Positions 1 to 16,152 are shown, numbered from the stretch's first letter. The stretch: DNA of 64,000 bases from Isoptericola chiayiensis (GCF_013149805.1 NZ_JABEZT010000002.1:310001-374000); one strand, 5' to 3'. Numbers and translations are program-made. Notes: generated from the letters alone by a model not told the origin.

Positions 1-1763
1 CGCACGAGCGCGGCCGCCGCGATCCACCGGTGCAGGGCACGGGTCGCCATCGCCAGGTCCGTGCCCGCCGTGGCGGTCGCGGCGTCCAGCAGCAGCGCGG
101 CGGCGTACCCGCCCTCGGCCACGGGCTCGGCGCCCGGGGTGGCCACCACGAGGGCCGGGTCGGCGGCGACGCTCGCGAGGATCCCGCCCGGGGCCGAGGA
201 CGCCGAGACCCGCACGGGCACCCCCGTGAACGCGCGTCCGAGCTCCTCGGCCGTGCGTTCGGAGCCCACCCGCACGGCCCGCACCCGGTCGTGACCGCAC
301 TCCTCGCAGCGCCAGGTGCCGGCCAGCCGACCGCACCAGGTGCACTGCGGGGTCGCCCGCGCCCCGCCGAGCCCGAGCGGGCCGTGGCAGTGGGTGCAGC
401 GCGCCGCGGTGCGGCAGGCGGCGCACGCCACGACGGGCAGGTACCCCGTGCGCGGCACCTGGACCAGCACCGGCCCCCGGTCCAGGGCGGTCCGCGCGGT
501 GCGCCACGCCGCCGTGGGCAGCCGGGCGGCCGCACCCGGACCCTCGTGAGCGAGCTCGACGGACGTCAGGGCACGCACCCGCGGTGACCGGGCGCGCACC
601 ACGGCGCGGGCGGCGGCGATCTCGGCGGCCCAGCCGCGCGCCAGCATCGCCTGCGCCTGCACGGTCCGGCCAGGAGAGCCCAGCAGGAACCCGGCGCCCT
701 CCGCCTCGGAACGCATCGCCAGGACCTCGCGCGCCGCCGGGTAGGGGGCGTGCGGCTCGTCGAGGGTCTCCTCGCCGTCCCCCCACAGGACCACCAGGCC
801 CAGGTCCGGCACCGGAGCGAACATCGCCGCGCGGGTGCCGACCACCACCGACGCCAGACCGTGGCGGGCGTGCAGGAACGCCCGGTAGCGCGGCGCCGGG
901 CCGTCGTCCGCCTGGAGCCGCTCCACCTCCTCGACGCCGGCCACGCCCAGCGCCGTGCACACCCGGTCCACGTCGCGGGCGTCCGGGACGACCACCAGGG
1001 CTCGCCGTCCACCGGCCAGGGTCACCCTCGCGGCCTGCGCGATCGCCGCCGCCCAGTGCGGCACCCGGGCGGGCGCGTCGTCCGCAGCAGCCTGTAGGCC
1101 CGGCAGCGGGCTCCACACCCCGCGCGGCGCCTGCCCGGCGAGCAGGTGCCGGCAGAAGGCCTCCCCGGTGCCGTACGGGGTCCACACCTCGGGCCAGCCG
1201 TCCCCGCCGGGCGCCGCCGGACGAGGTGCCGCACCCGGCGCGGCACGGTCCGCGGAGCCGTCAGCAGCCGGGCGGGCCGCTCCGTCGGCCTCGGCCCACT
1301 CGGCGAGCCGGGCGAGCACCTCGGCCTCGACGCGGGCGTGCCGCGGGGGCACCGCCAGGCGCAGGACGTCCGCGACGGTGCCGGCGTAGCGCGCGGCCAC
1401 CCGCCGGGCCAGGTCCAGCACCGCCGGCGTCAGCACCGGGTCGGCCGAGACGACCCGGCGCAGCGGCTGCAGCCGTCCGTCGTGGTCCGAGGTGGCCGCT
1501 CGCGCCACCACGTACCCCGCCACGTCCTGCGGGCCGAACCGGGCCCGCACCCGGGCCCCGGGCACGGCGTCGTCCGCCATCGCGGCGGGCACCAGGTAGT
1601 CGTACTCACGGTCCAGGTGCGCCGGCTGCAGGTCGAGCACCACCCGGGCCACCGGGTCGACGTCGGCGACCTCCACCGCGGAGCTGCGTGGTGCACGACG
1701 CCGCCCCCCGACGTCGTCGAGCCCGAGCAGGGCGCCCTGCTCGGGCTCGTCACGGGAGGTCAC
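1..1763 (-). CDS. priA: Replication restart protein PriA, helicase-degenerate actinobacterial form (3' end outside window)
   Basis: This gene encodes the PriA primosomal protein that reloads the replisome at stalled forks. About 587 codons are visible from a GTG at 1763; the C-terminus runs off the left edge. The N-terminal 3'-DNA-binding part is recognisable (REYDYLVP). Eight cysteines in four CxxC pairs, between positions 280 and 440, form the PriA zinc region (CAAC, CTHC, CTWC, CEEC). The place where Walker A should be reads LAGQAPRGVWSPL, with no GKT, and the DEEH box is replaced by LWGDGEETLDE. It is therefore probably a structural rather than ATP-driven PriA, as described for mycobacterial PriA. 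It lies downstream of metK, the usual actinobacterial order. Confidence 0.93.
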   Translation of the reverse strand, partial: MTSRDEPEQGALLGLDDVGGRRRAPRSSAVEVADVDPVARVVLDLQPAHLDREYDYLVPAAMADDAVPGARVRARFGPQDVAGYVVARAATSDHDGRLQPLRRVVSADPVLTPAVLDLARRVAARYAGTVADVLRLAVPPRHARVEAEVLARLAEWAEADGAARPAADGSADRAAPGAAPRPAAPGGDGWPEVWTPYGTGEAFCRHLLAGQAPRGVWSPLPGLQAAADDAPARVPHWAAAIAQAARVTLAGGRRALVVVPDARDVDRVCTALGVAGVEEVERLQADDGPAPRYRAFLHARHGLASVVVGTRAAMFAPVPDLGLVVLWGDGEETLDEPHAPYPAAREVLAMRSEAEGAGFLLGSPGRTVQAQAMLARGWAAEIAAARAVVRARSPRVRALTSVELAHEGPGAAARLPTAAWRTARTALDRGPVLVQVPRTGYLPVVACAACRTAARCTHCHGPLGLGGARATPQCTWCGRLAGTWRCEECGHDRVRAVRVGSERTAEELGRAFTGVPVRVSASSAPGGILASVAADPALVVATPGAEPVAEGGYAAALLLDAATATAGTDLAMATRALHRWIAAAALV

Positions 1764-1802
1764 GGGCCTATGAGATCACGAGCCGCCGACGCCGCGCCGT
1801 GC

Positions 1803-3008
<1,206 letters not shown>

Positions 3009-3014
3009 GGGGCC

Positions 3015-3020
3015 AGCCTA
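3015..3020 (-). promoter_or_regulatory. metK -10 box, leaderless type
   Basis: On the minus strand TAGGCT is followed by exactly six bases and then the metK ATG. This spacing puts the transcription start on or next to the start codon. No clear -35 hexamer is visible upstream, which is common in actinobacteria. Confidence 0.6.
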
Positions 3021-3082
3021 CGGCCCGCAGGCCCGGTCCGGGCCATCATCGGACCCAGATCGTCTCGGATCGCGAGACGTTC

Positions 3083-4366
3083 TCACATGACGGACAGGTG
3101 CTTCGTCACGGCGTCCCACAGGCCGTCCGCCACCTGGCGCTTCGACCCCGCGACCTCGGCGACCACGTCGCCCGCGGCGTCCAGCACCGTCACCTCGTTG
3201 TCCACGGCGCCGAAACCTCGCCCGTCCCCGACGGCGTTGACCGCCAGCAGGTCGGCGCCCTTGCGGCGCGCCTTCGCCCGGCCGTGCTCCAGCACCGAGC
3301 CCGCCGCGTCACCGGTCTCGGCCGCGAAGCCCACCACCACCTGCCCCGGTGACAGCCGGTCGCGGGCCAGCTCCGCCAGCACGTCCGGGTTCTCCACCAG
3401 CTCGATGACCGGCGGGGGCTCGCCCTGCGTCTTCTTGATCTTCGCCCCGGGGGTCCGCGACGGACGGAAGTCCGCGACGGCCGCGGCCATCACGACGACG
3501 TCCGCCGCGGTGGCGGCCTCGCGCACGGCCGTCCGCAGCTCGGCGGTGCTGCCCACGTCCACCACACGCACGCCGGCCTCCACCAGCGGCGCGGTCAGCG
3601 CCGTCTCCAGGTTCGCGGCCACCAGGGTCACCTGGGCCCCGCGGGCGGCCGCGGCCTCGGCCAGCGCGACGCCCTGGCGGCCGCTGGAGCGGTTGCCGAG
3701 GAAGCGCACCGGGTCCACCGGCTCGCGCGTGCCCCCGGCCGAGACGACCACTCGCCGACCCGCGAGGTCGGGTGCCGGCTGCCGCCCACCGGCCGCGGCC
3801 TCGGCCGTCGTGTCACCGGCCTCCGCGTCGCCGACCGTCACGTCGCCGACGGCCGCCAGCGCCGCCCGCACGATCTCCTCGGGCTCGGGCAGGCGCCCCG
3901 GACCGGTGTCGGCACCGGTGAGCCGCCCGCTCGCCGGCTCGACGACGTGCACCCCGCGCTCGCGCAGCGTGGCGACGTTGGCGCGGGTGGCCGGGTGCTC
4001 CCACATCTCGGTGTGCATCGCCGGGGCCATCACCACCGGGCAGCGCGCCGTCAGCAGCGTCGAGGTGAGCAGGTCGTCGGCGCGACCGGACGCCGCGCGG
4101 GCCAGCAGGTCCGCCGTCGCGGGGGCCACCACGACCAGGTCGGCGCCCTGGCCGAGGGCCACGTGCGCCACGCCGGGGACGTCGTCGAACACCTCGGACG
4201 ACACCGGCTCGCCGGACAGCGCCTCGAACGTCGGCGCACCGACGAACCGCAGCGCGGCCGCCGTGGGCACGACGCGCACCGCGTGGCCCTGCTCACGCAG
4301 GAGGCGCAGCACCAGGACGGCCTTGTACGCGGCGATGCCGCCGCTGACCCCCAGCAGGATCCTCAT
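3083..4366 (-). CDS. coaBC: Bifunctional phosphopantothenoylcysteine decarboxylase / phosphopantothenate-cysteine ligase
   Basis: Catalyses two consecutive steps of coenzyme A synthesis: ligation of cysteine to phosphopantothenate (CoaB) and decarboxylation (CoaC). The 427-residue protein has the FMN-dependent CoaC domain first (residues 1-170) with the catalytic His68 and the PAMH motif at 115-118. A proline/alanine-rich linker follows, then the CoaB domain from about residue 203 with GGTREP (211-216), NRSSG (225-229) and the lysine-rich KIKK loop (308-311). Seventeen bases separate it from rpoZ, so it is probably co-transcribed with gmk and rpoZ. Confidence 0.97.
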   Translation of the reverse strand: MRILLGVSGGIAAYKAVLVLRLLREQGHAVRVVPTAAALRFVGAPTFEALSGEPVSSEVFDDVPGVAHVALGQGADLVVVAPATADLLARAASGRADDLLTSTLLTARCPVVMAPAMHTEMWEHPATRANVATLRERGVHVVEPASGRLTGADTGPGRLPEPEEIVRAALAAVGDVTVGDAEAGDTTAEAAAGGRQPAPDLAGRRVVVSAGGTREPVDPVRFLGNRSSGRQGVALAEAAAARGAQVTLVAANLETALTAPLVEAGVRVVDVGSTAELRTAVREAATAADVVVMAAAVADFRPSRTPGAKIKKTQGEPPPVIELVENPDVLAELARDRLSPGQVVVGFAAETGDAAGSVLEHGRAKARRKGADLLAVNAVGDGRGFGAVDNEVTVLDAAGDVVAEVAGSKRQVADGLWDAVTKHLSVM

Positions 4367-4383
4367 CGTCGGGCGGGCAGGAC

Positions 4384-4737
4384 TCAGACGATCTCGTCGC
4401 CCGCGACGTGCGCCTGGGCCGAGGGCTCCTCGCCCGCGGCCTCGTCGGCCGACAGGCGCGCCGGGACGTCCACCGGCTCCGCGGCGGGCTCGGCGGTCAA
4501 CAGGCCCTCGTTGATCTCGCGCATCGCGATCGACAGGGGCTTCTCCTGGTTGCGCGTCTCGACCAGCGGGCCGACGTTCTCCAGGAGGCCCTCGTTGAGC
4601 TGGGCGTAGTAGGCGTTGATCTGACGGGCACGCTTGGCCGCGTAGAGCACCAGGCCGTACTTCGACTCGCTGCGCGTCAGCAGGTCGTCGATGGGCGGGT
4701 CGGTGATCCCGATCGGCTGGGGCGTGGTTCCGGCCAT
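4384..4737 (-). CDS. rpoZ: RNA polymerase omega subunit
   Basis: Small subunit that stabilises the beta-prime subunit of RNA polymerase. The 117-residue protein contains the omega core ([21 protein letters not shown], then [13 protein letters not shown]) and an acidic C-terminal tail typical of actinobacterial omega. An in-frame start 15 codons further upstream exists, but the ATG at 4737 is preferred because GGAG stands nine bases before it and the protein then begins MAGTTPQP, as expected for the family. It lies between gmk and coaBC, the conserved actinobacterial order. Confidence 0.96.
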   Translation of the reverse strand: MAGTTPQPIGITDPPIDDLLTRSESKYGLVLYAAKRARQINAYYAQLNEGLLENVGPLVETRNQEKPLSIAMREINEGLLTAEPAAEPVDVPARLSADEAAGEEPSAQAHVAGDEIV

Positions 4738-4806
4738 GTGTCTCACTCCAAGCAGACGGACGAACCGGTGACGGCAGGTCACCGGGAGATTCAGGGGTTC
4801 AGCGGG

Positions 4807-5487
4807 TCATTCTACCCGCCCGGACGACGCCGGTGGTGAGGCCGACGCCGCGGCCCCGGCCTGGCCGGCCTGCAGCAGCCGGGCGAGCTCGTCGGTGGCG
4901 CGGGTGACGTCGTCGTTGACGATCGTCACGTCGAACTCCGCCTCGGCCGCCATCTCGACGCGGGCGGTGCGCAGCCGGCGCTCGCGCTCCTCGGCGTCCT
5001 CGGTGCCGCGTCCCACCAGACGGCGCACGAGCTCGTCGAAGCTCGGCGGCGCCAGGAAGACGAACTGCGCGTCCAGGCCGCTGGCCCGGACGGCGTCGCG
5101 CACCTGGCGCGCGCCCTGCAGGTCGATCTCCAGCAAGGTGGGACACCCGGCCGCCAGGTGCTCGACGACGGGCCCCCGGGGCGTGCCGTAGCGGTGCCGG
5201 CCGTGCACCACCGCCCACTCCAGCATCTCGCCGTCCGCGACCATGCGGTCGAACTCCTCGGGCTGGACGAACAGGTAGTGCACGCCGTGCACCTCACCCG
5301 GTCGCGGCGGCCGGGTGGTGGCCGACACCGACAACCACACGTGCGGGTAGCGGGTGCGGATGTCGGCCGAGACCGTGCCCTTGCCCACCGCGGTGGGCCC
5401 GGCCAGCACGGTCAGGCGTGCCGGTCCGCCGGTGACGTTCTCCTGCGGTGCCGGCACGCCGGCCTGTGGTGCGGAAATCTCAGCCAA
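4807..5487 (-). CDS. gmk: Guanylate kinase
   Basis: Phosphorylates GMP to GDP using ATP, feeding nucleotide pools and (p)ppGpp metabolism. The 226-residue protein has the P-loop GPTAVGKG at residues 30-37, the GMP-binding stretch [20 protein letters not shown] and the lid region with REYLEIDLQ-like [12 protein letters not shown]. An extra N-terminal tail of about 25 residues precedes the kinase fold and the C-terminus is alanine/serine rich. Its start overlaps the end of mihF by eight bases, so translation of the two is probably coupled. Confidence 0.97.
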   Translation of the reverse strand: MAEISAPQAGVPAPQENVTGGPARLTVLAGPTAVGKGTVSADIRTRYPHVWLSVSATTRPPRPGEVHGVHYLFVQPEEFDRMVADGEMLEWAVVHGRHRYGTPRGPVVEHLAAGCPTLLEIDLQGARQVRDAVRASGLDAQFVFLAPPSFDELVRRLVGRGTEDAEERERRLRTARVEMAAEAEFDVTIVNDDVTRATDELARLLQAGQAGAAASASPPASSGRVE

Positions 5488-5791
5488 ACCTCTCGATCAG
5501 CGCCTGGGCCTGGTGCGGACCGAGTCCGCGGACCCGGCGGGTCTCGGCGATCCCGATCTCTTCCATGATCGCCCGGGCCTTCACCTTACCGACACCGGGG
5601 AGGGACTCGAGCAGGGAGACGACCTTGAGCTTGCCCACGACGTCGTCCGTCTGGCCCTGCTCGATCACTTCCTGCAGCGAACCCTGGGAGTACTTCAACC
5701 GGTTCTTGATCTCTGCCCGGACGCGCCGCGCCTCGGCAGCCTTCTCGAGGGCCGCCGCTCGCTGTTCCGGGGTGAGGGGAGGAAGAGCCAC
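5480..5791 (-). CDS. mihF: Actinobacterial integration host factor (mIHF)
   Basis: Small nucleoid-associated DNA-binding protein particular to actinobacteria. It is unrelated to the proteobacterial IHF alpha/beta pair. The product is 103 residues from the GTG at 5791, with a charged N-terminal helix ([18 protein letters not shown]) and a helix-hairpin-helix-like segment [18 protein letters not shown] near the C-terminus, followed by RRVRGLG. A GTG three codons upstream is also in frame. The GTG at 5791 is preferred because AGGTGA precedes it at good spacing and the start VALPPLT matches the family start MALPQLT. It is directly upstream of gmk, as in mycobacteria. Confidence 0.95.
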   Translation of the reverse strand: MALPPLTPEQRAAALEKAAEARRVRAEIKNRLKYSQGSLQEVIEQGQTDDVVGKLKVVSLLESLPGVGKVKARAIMEEIGIAETRRVRGLGPHQAQALIERFG

Positions 5792-5837
5792 GCAAGTCAC
5801 CTACTCTGTCGAGCCGATAGGGGGTACTGCTCCCTCG

Positions 5838-5866
5838 AAAGTAGCCACGACCTGCACGAGCGGCAA
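5838..5866 (-). promoter_or_regulatory. Candidate sigma70-type promoter for mihF-gmk-rpoZ
   Basis: On the minus strand TTGCCG (5866-5861) and TACTTT (5843-5838) are separated by exactly 17 bases. Transcription would begin near 5831, leaving a leader of about 40 bases before the mihF GTG. The call rests on motif match alone. Confidence 0.5.
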
Positions 5867-5900
5867 TCGGAGACGGGCTCTGCGGGCCCGCGTCACCCGG

Positions 5901-5932
5901 CGCCGCCCCGACAAAGGAGGTCAAGGGCGGCG
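5901..5932 (-). terminator. Possible hairpin terminator after pyrF
   Basis: CGCCGCCC and GGGCGGCG form an eight-base-pair stem around a 16-base loop, about 35 bases past the pyrF stop. There is no U-tract, as is usual at this GC content, so the terminator call is tentative. Confidence 0.35.
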
Positions 5933-5965
5933 AACCGGGCGCACGGTGTGAGCGACGCGACCTCG

Positions 5966-6822
5966 TCAGGCCCCGGGGCGCAGGGCCGCACGGGCCTCCC
6001 CGGCGGCGGCCGCGGCGGCCCGCCGCAGGTCGGCGGCGTCCGGGCCCGCGCCGAGCACGCCGCGCGAGCTCGAGGCCAGCACCGAGCCGCGGGCCGCGCC
6101 GAAGACCTGCGCCAGCTCCGCGGGTCCGGCGCCCTGGGCCCCCACGCCGGGAGCCAGCAGCGGGCCGTTGACCGCGTCCAGGTCGGTGCCGGTGTCCCGC
6201 ACCGCGTCCCCCACCGTCGCGCCCACCACGAGACCCACCGAGCCCATCGGTGAGGCACCCTCGTTGAGCGCCGCGGCCTGCGCGGCGACCGAGGCCGCCA
6301 CGCTCACGCCGTCGGCGCCCGCCGCGTGCTGCACCTGGCGACCCTCCGGGTTCGACGTCAGGCACAGCACGAACACGCCGCGCCCCGAGGCGCTCGCCCG
6401 CTCCAGGGCCGGCGCGAGCGAACCGAACCCCAGGTACGGCGACACCGTCACGGCGTCGCCCGCCAGCGGGGAGCCGTCCGCGAGGAACGCGTCGCCGTAG
6501 CCGGCCATCGTCGACCCGATGTCGCCGCGCTTGGCGTCCACGATCGTCAGCGTCCCGGCCGCGCGCGAGGCCGCGAGGACCTCCTCCAGGACGGCGAGCC
6601 CGCGCGAGCCGTGCCGCTCGAAGAACGCGGCCTGCGGCTTGAGCGCGGCCACGGCGCCGCCCAGCGCGTCGACGACCCGCAGGGAGAACTCCCGCAGGCC
6701 CCCGACGTCGTCCGGCAGGCCCCACGCCGCCAGCAGGGCGGCGTGGGGGTCGATCCCGACGCACAGCGGGCCCACGGCGTCCATCGCCGCGGCCAGCCGC
6801 GCCCCGAACGGCGCCGGGGCGC

Positions 6823-6826
<4 letters not shown>
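5966..6826 (-). CDS. pyrF: Orotidine 5'-phosphate decarboxylase (PyrF, group 2)
   Basis: Performs the last step of UMP synthesis, decarboxylating OMP. The 286-residue length and the order of motifs fit the longer type-2 PyrF family of actinobacteria. CVGIDPH is near residue 22, [11 protein letters not shown] at 61-71 and the catalytic DAKRGD at 97-102. The GTG start overlaps the carB stop by four bases (GTGA), so it is the last gene of the pyrimidine operon and translationally coupled to carB. Confidence 0.96.
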
Positions 6827-10190
<3,364 letters not shown>

Positions 10191-10191
<1 letters not shown>

Positions 10192-11459
10192 CAGTTCTCC
10201 TTCTCGCCGGTGGTGCCGCCGAGCGCGGCGAGGGCGCTGTCGGGGACGGTCACGGGCTGGCGGGTGGTCATGAGCTCGACGAAGCGGTCGAACAGGTAGG
10301 CGCTGTCGTGCGGGCCGGCGGCCGCCTCGGGGTGGTACTGCACCGAGAACGCCGGCAGGTCGAGGGCGGTGAGGCCCTCGACGACGCGGTCGTTGAGGCC
10401 CAGGTGGGACACGATGACGCGGCCGTATCGCACGTCGTCGTCGCGGGCGTCGTCGTGGGGCGCCGTGCTGACGGCGTCGACGGGGGCGTCGACGGCGAAC
10501 CCGTGGTTGTGCGCGGTGACCTCGACCTTGCTCGTCGTGCGGTCCATGACGGGCTGGTTGATGCCGCGGTGGCCGTAGCCGAGCTTGTAGGTGCCGTAGC
10601 CGAGGGCGCGGCCCAGGAGCTGGTTGCCGAAGCAGATCCCGAAGAACGGGATGCGGGCGTCCAGCACGCGGCGCAGGAGGTCGACCTCCGCGGTGGCCGC
10701 CGACGGGTCGCCGGGACCGTTGGAGAAGAACACCCCGGCGGGGCCCTCGGCGGGCAGCAGCGCGGCGATCTCCTCGAAGGTGGCGGACTGGGGCACCACG
10801 TGCACGCGCACGCCGCGCTCGGCCAGGCGGGCCGGGGTCATGGCCTTGATGCCCAGGTCGACGGCGACGACCGTGGCGACGGGCTCGGCACCCGCGTGCT
10901 CGCCGGCCGGCTCGACGGTGTAGGCCTCGGTCGTGGAGACCTCGCGGGCCAGGTCGGCGCCGGCCATCGGCGGGGCGCCCTTGACCTCGGCCACCAGGTC
11001 CTCGACGCTGCGCTCGACGCCGTCGGGGGCGAGCGCCTCGCCCGAGAAGATGCCCGCGCGCATCACGCCGAGCTCGCGCAGGTGGCGCGTGAGGAAGCGC
11101 GTGTCGACCCCGGCGATGCCGACGACGTCGTGCGCGGCGAGCTCGTCGCCCAGGTCGCCGGTGGCACGCCAGTTGGACGAGCGGCGCGCCGGGTCGCGCA
11201 GGACGTAGCCGGCGACCCAGATGCGCCCGGACTCCGGGTCGTCGGTGTTGACGCCGGTGTTGCCCACGTGCGGGGCCGTCATGACCACGATCTGGCGGTG
11301 GTAGGACGGGTCGGTCAGGGTCTCCTGGTAGCCGGTCATGCCGGTGGAGAAGACGATCTCGCCGAGGGTGGCGCCGCGGGCGCCGTAGGCGGTGCCGCGG
11401 GCGACGGTGCCGTCCTCGAGGACGAGGATCGCCGGTTCGGTGCTGGTGGGTGTGCTCAC
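10191..11459 (-). CDS. carA: Carbamoyl-phosphate synthase small subunit (glutaminase)
   Basis: Hydrolyses glutamine and passes ammonia to CarB. The 422-residue protein has the CarA N-terminal domain ([17 protein letters not shown], then [17 protein letters not shown]) and a class I glutamine amidotransferase domain. The nucleophile is Cys276 in [14 protein letters not shown], with His376 and Glu378 in VQYHPEAA. The GTG at 11459 is chosen because the family motif starts immediately after it and it overlaps the preceding stop as GTGA. An open frame continues upstream but has no family similarity. Confidence 0.97.
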
Positions 11460-12019
11460 TGCGGGTCCTTCGCGCTCGGCGTGGAGGGGGACGAGGGGGT
11501 GATCAGGGCGCCCGCGGCCGTCAGGAGGCGGGCGTTGTCGGCCTGGTGGCGCAGGCGCAGGCCGGTGTCGACCGTCACCGCGTCGACGGCGCCGTCGGTG
11601 GGGATCTCCCAGGTCAGCACGACCAGGCCGTCGCGACCGACGAACTTGCCGGCCATCCCCGGGGCCGTGCCGACGCCGCGCAGGCAGGTGGCGGGCACGA
11701 GGACCGCGGCGGTGCCGTCGCGGTCGACGACGACTCCCCCGCGGTAGACGGTGACCTCGGCGCGGGCGCGGTCGCCCAGGCTGTGGGCACCGATGCGGGC
11801 GAGCCAGTCGCCCGACGCCGTGGTCGAGACGTAGGTGGCCTCGAGCGGCCCCAGGAGGCTCTCGCCCAGGGCGCCGTCCTCGACGGGCACGGCGGGCGGC
11901 ACCGGCACGACGTCGCGCGAGCGGGTGGCCAGCCGGCGCCGGCCCCACAGCACGAGCAGCAGCAGGGCGACCCCGACGACGATCCAGATGCCGACGGCCA
12001 CGGGCAGCGGCAGGTTCAC
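11456..12019 (-). CDS. Conserved single-pass membrane protein of the pyr operon (PH-like domain)
   Basis: The function is unknown. The 187-residue protein has one N-terminal membrane helix (about residues 5-24, [20 protein letters not shown]), then a basic RRR patch and a beta-rich cytoplasmic region ([25 protein letters not shown] ending in LTWEIP, split here for length). It resembles the small membrane protein found between pyrC and carA in many actinobacteria (Rv1382 in Mycobacterium tuberculosis), which profile databases call a PH-like domain. The GTG start overlaps the pyrC stop and the end overlaps carA, both as GTGA. It is therefore embedded in the operon, which hints at a membrane-linked or regulatory role without proving one. 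Confidence 0.85.
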   Translation of the reverse strand: MNLPLPVAVGIWIVVGVALLLLVLWGRRRLATRSRDVVPVPPAVPVEDGALGESLLGPLEATYVSTTASGDWLARIGAHSLGDRARAEVTVYRGGVVVDRDGTAAVLVPATCLRGVGTAPGMAGKFVGRDGLVVLTWEIPTDGAVDAVTVDTGLRLRHQADNARLLTAAGALITPSSPSTPSAKDPQ

Positions 12020-13337
12020 CGGACCACCTCCCCGACGGGGGCGCCGTCCAGCACGGTGGCGCGCCCGCGCAGGAACGTCGCCACGACGCGGCCCGGCAGC
12101 TCGACGCCGGCGAACGGGGTGTTGCCGCTGGCCGTGACCTGCCGGGTGCCGTCGACGGACCGCACGGCGGCCGGGTCGACCAGGGTCAGGTTGGCGGGCT
12201 CCCCCACCGCGACGGGACGGCCCTGGGCGTGCGGACCGGCGTCGACGCGCCCGATGCGGGCCGGGGCCGAGGACAGCACGCGCGCGACGTCGGACCAGCT
12301 GAGCCGGCCGGTGTCGACCATGGTCTGCTGCACGACGCTCAGCGCGGTCTCCAGGCCCGTCATGCCGAACGCGGCCGCACCCCACTCGCAGTCCTTGTCC
12401 TCGCGGGTGTGGGGCGCGTGGTCGGTGGCGACGATGTCGATCGTGCCGTCGGCGAGTCCCTCGCGCACGGCCTCGACGTCGGCCGCGGTCCGCAGCGGCG
12501 GGTTGACCTTGAAGGCCGGGTCGTAGGTGCGGGCCAGCTCGTCGGTCAGGACCAGGTGGTGCGGGGTGACCTCGGCGGTGACGTCGATGCCGCGCGACTT
12601 CGCCCAGCGCACGATCTCGACGGACCCGGCCGTGGACAGGTGGCAGACGTGCAGCCGCGAGCCCACGTGCTCGGCGAGGAGCACGTCGCGGGCGATGATC
12701 GCCTCCTCGGCGACGGCGGGCCAGCCGGTCAGCCCGACCTCGGCCGAGACGACGCCCTCGTTCATCTGCGCGCCCTCGGTCAGGCGCGGCTCCTGGGCGT
12801 GCTGGGCTACGACGCCGTCGAACGCCTTGACGTACTCCAGGGCGCGGCGCATCAGCACGGGGTCGGACACGCACTTGCCGTCGTCGGAGAACACCCGCAC
12901 CCGGGCGGCCGAGTCGGCCATCGCGCCCAGCTCGGCGAGCCGTTCCCCGGCCAGTCCCACCGTGACGGCGCCGACCGGGTGCACGTCGACCCACCCGGCC
13001 TGCTCGCCGAGCCGGTACACCTGCTCGACGACGCCGGCGGTGTCCGCCACGGGCGAGGTGTTGGCCATGGCGTGCACCGCGGTGAAGCCGCCGGCCGCGG
13101 CGGCGCGCGTCCCGGACGCGACGGTCTCGGCGTCCTCGCGTCCCGGCTCGCGCAGGTGGGTGTGCAGGTCGACCAACCCGGGCAGCAGGACGTGGTCGGC
13201 GGCCTCCACGACGGTGGCGTCGGCGGCGTCGGCGACCCCCGGGGCGGTGATCTCGGCGACGACGCCGCCACGCAGCACGACGTCGACGGGGTCGCCCCCC
13301 AGCGGTCGCGCGGCGCGCAGGACGTAGGTCTCGGTGC

Positions 13338-13341
<4 letters not shown>
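12016..13341 (-). CDS. pyrC: Dihydroorotase (PyrC)
   Basis: Cyclises N-carbamoyl-aspartate to dihydroorotate. The 441-residue protein has the amidohydrolase metal motif HTH at residues 60-62 within [15 protein letters not shown], then later metal ligands in CHLSTAGS and in the [12 protein letters not shown] motif. The size and the AEVTPHHL motif fit type I dihydroorotase. The GTG start at 13341 overlaps the pyrB stop as GTGA. A longer open frame upstream belongs to the pyrB region in another reading frame and is not used. Confidence 0.97.
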
Positions 13342-14970
<1,629 letters not shown>

Positions 14971-14994
14971 GTTTAAAGGGTGTCTGTCGGCCTC

Positions 14995-15000
14995 AGCGTA
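14995..15000 (-). promoter_or_regulatory. Possible -10 box of the pyr operon
   Basis: TACGCT on the minus strand would start transcription near 14988, about 20 bases before the PyrR loop. No convincing -35 box is visible, so this is a weak call. Confidence 0.35.
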
Positions 15001-15019
15001 CCCGGGCGGGCGGGAACGC

Positions 15020-15056
15020 ACGCAGCCGACGTCCGCTCCTCGGACGTCGGCTGCGT
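15020..15056 (-). terminator. Hairpin terminator between nusB and pyrR
   Basis: A perfect 16-base-pair stem surrounds a CTCCT loop (arms 15020-15035 and 15041-15056). It lies 38 bases after the nusB stop and before the pyrR leader, so it probably ends the efp-nusB transcript and insulates the pyr operon. No U-tract follows. Confidence 0.75.
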
Positions 15057-15093
15057 CACAACCGGCTCGACGCGTCGCCGGCGGGCGCGCGGC

Positions 15094-15510
15094 TCAGTCG
15101 AGCAGCGTCGGCTTGATCTCCAGCACGCGGCCGAGCAGCCCGTTGACGAACCCCGGGGACTCGTCGGTGGACAGCCGGCGTGCGAGGTCGACCGCCTCGT
15201 CGACGGCGACCGCGTCCGGCACGTCGGCGCAGTAGAGGATCTCGAAGACGCCGATGCGCAGCAGCGCCCGGTCGACGGCGGGCATGCGGGCCAGGGTCCA
15301 GTCGCGCGAGTACGTCTCGAGCAGCTCGTCGATGCGCTCGCGGTGCGCCACCACGCCCTCGACCAGGTCGACGGCGTACTGCGGCACGGACGCCTCGGTG
15401 TGCGGCTCGATCACCCTGTCCTGCAGCAGGACGAGCGGGTCGACCGTGCGCTGCTCGGACTCGAAGAGGATGTCCGCGGCGCGCTTGCGCGCCTTGGTGC
15501 GTGCGCCCAC
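15094..15510 (-). CDS. nusB: Transcription antitermination factor NusB
   Basis: Binds boxA RNA with NusE (S10) to protect rRNA transcription from termination. The 138-residue, all-helical protein starts with the family pattern ARTKARKRAADILFESE and ends in the conserved DEAVDLARRLSTDESPGFVNGLL segment (broken: DEAVDLARRLS, then FVNGLL). The GTG at 15510 lies one base after the efp stop, so the two genes form one unit. Confidence 0.96.
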   Translation of the reverse strand: MGARTKARKRAADILFESEQRTVDPLVLLQDRVIEPHTEASVPQYAVDLVEGVVAHRERIDELLETYSRDWTLARMPAVDRALLRIGVFEILYCADVPDAVAVDEAVDLARRLSTDESPGFVNGLLGRVLEIKPTLLD

Positions 15511-15511
15511 G

Positions 15512-16075
15512 TCAGTCGTTCACACGGCCCAGGTAGGAGCCGTCGCGGGTGTCCACCTTGACCTTGGTGCCCTGCTCGAGGAACAGCGGGACCTGGATCT
15601 GGGCACCGGTCTCCAGCGTGGCGGGCTTGGTGCCGCCGGTGGACCGGTCGCCCTGCAGGCCGGGCTCGGCGTAGGTGATCTCGAGGACGACGGACGACGG
15701 CAGCTCGACGTAGAGCGGCACGCCCTCGTTCATCGCGACCATGACGCTCATGCCCTCGAGCATGTAGTCCTTGGCGTCGCCGACGACGGCCGTGGAGACC
15801 GGGATCTGGTCGTAGGTGTCGGTGTCCATGAAGACGAAGTCCTCGCCGTCCATGTACAGGTACTGGTAGTCACGGCGGTCGACGTTCGCCGTCTCGACCT
15901 TGGCGCCGGCGTTGAACGTCTTGTCGACGACCTTGCCCGAGAGCACGTTCTTCATCTTGGTCCGGACGAACGCGCCACCCTTGCCCGGCTTGACGTGCTG
16001 GAACTCGAGGATCGACCACAGCTGCCCGTCGATGCGCAGCACGGTGCCGTTCTTGATGTCATTGGAGGTAGCCAC
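15512..16075 (-). CDS. efp: Elongation factor P
   Basis: Relieves ribosome stalling at polyproline stretches. The 187-residue protein has the three-domain EF-P layout. The tip loop of domain I reads KPGKGGAF with Lys32 at the apex, the residue that is modified in some bacteria but reported unmodified in actinobacteria. The GTG start at 16075 gives the normal N-terminus ([17 protein letters not shown]). A GAGGA sequence lies rather far upstream. It leads the efp-nusB pair. Confidence 0.97.
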   Translation of the reverse strand: MATSNDIKNGTVLRIDGQLWSILEFQHVKPGKGGAFVRTKMKNVLSGKVVDKTFNAGAKVETANVDRRDYQYLYMDGEDFVFMDTDTYDQIPVSTAVVGDAKDYMLEGMSVMVAMNEGVPLYVELPSSVVLEITYAEPGLQGDRSTGGTKPATLETGAQIQVPLFLEQGTKVKVDTRDGSYLGRVND

Positions 16076-16152
16076 GGTGATTGATCGTCCTCGGCGAGTC
16101 TCGGGGATGGGGAGGTCCTGACGACCCGTGGCGACGAGCGCCGCTCGGGTCG

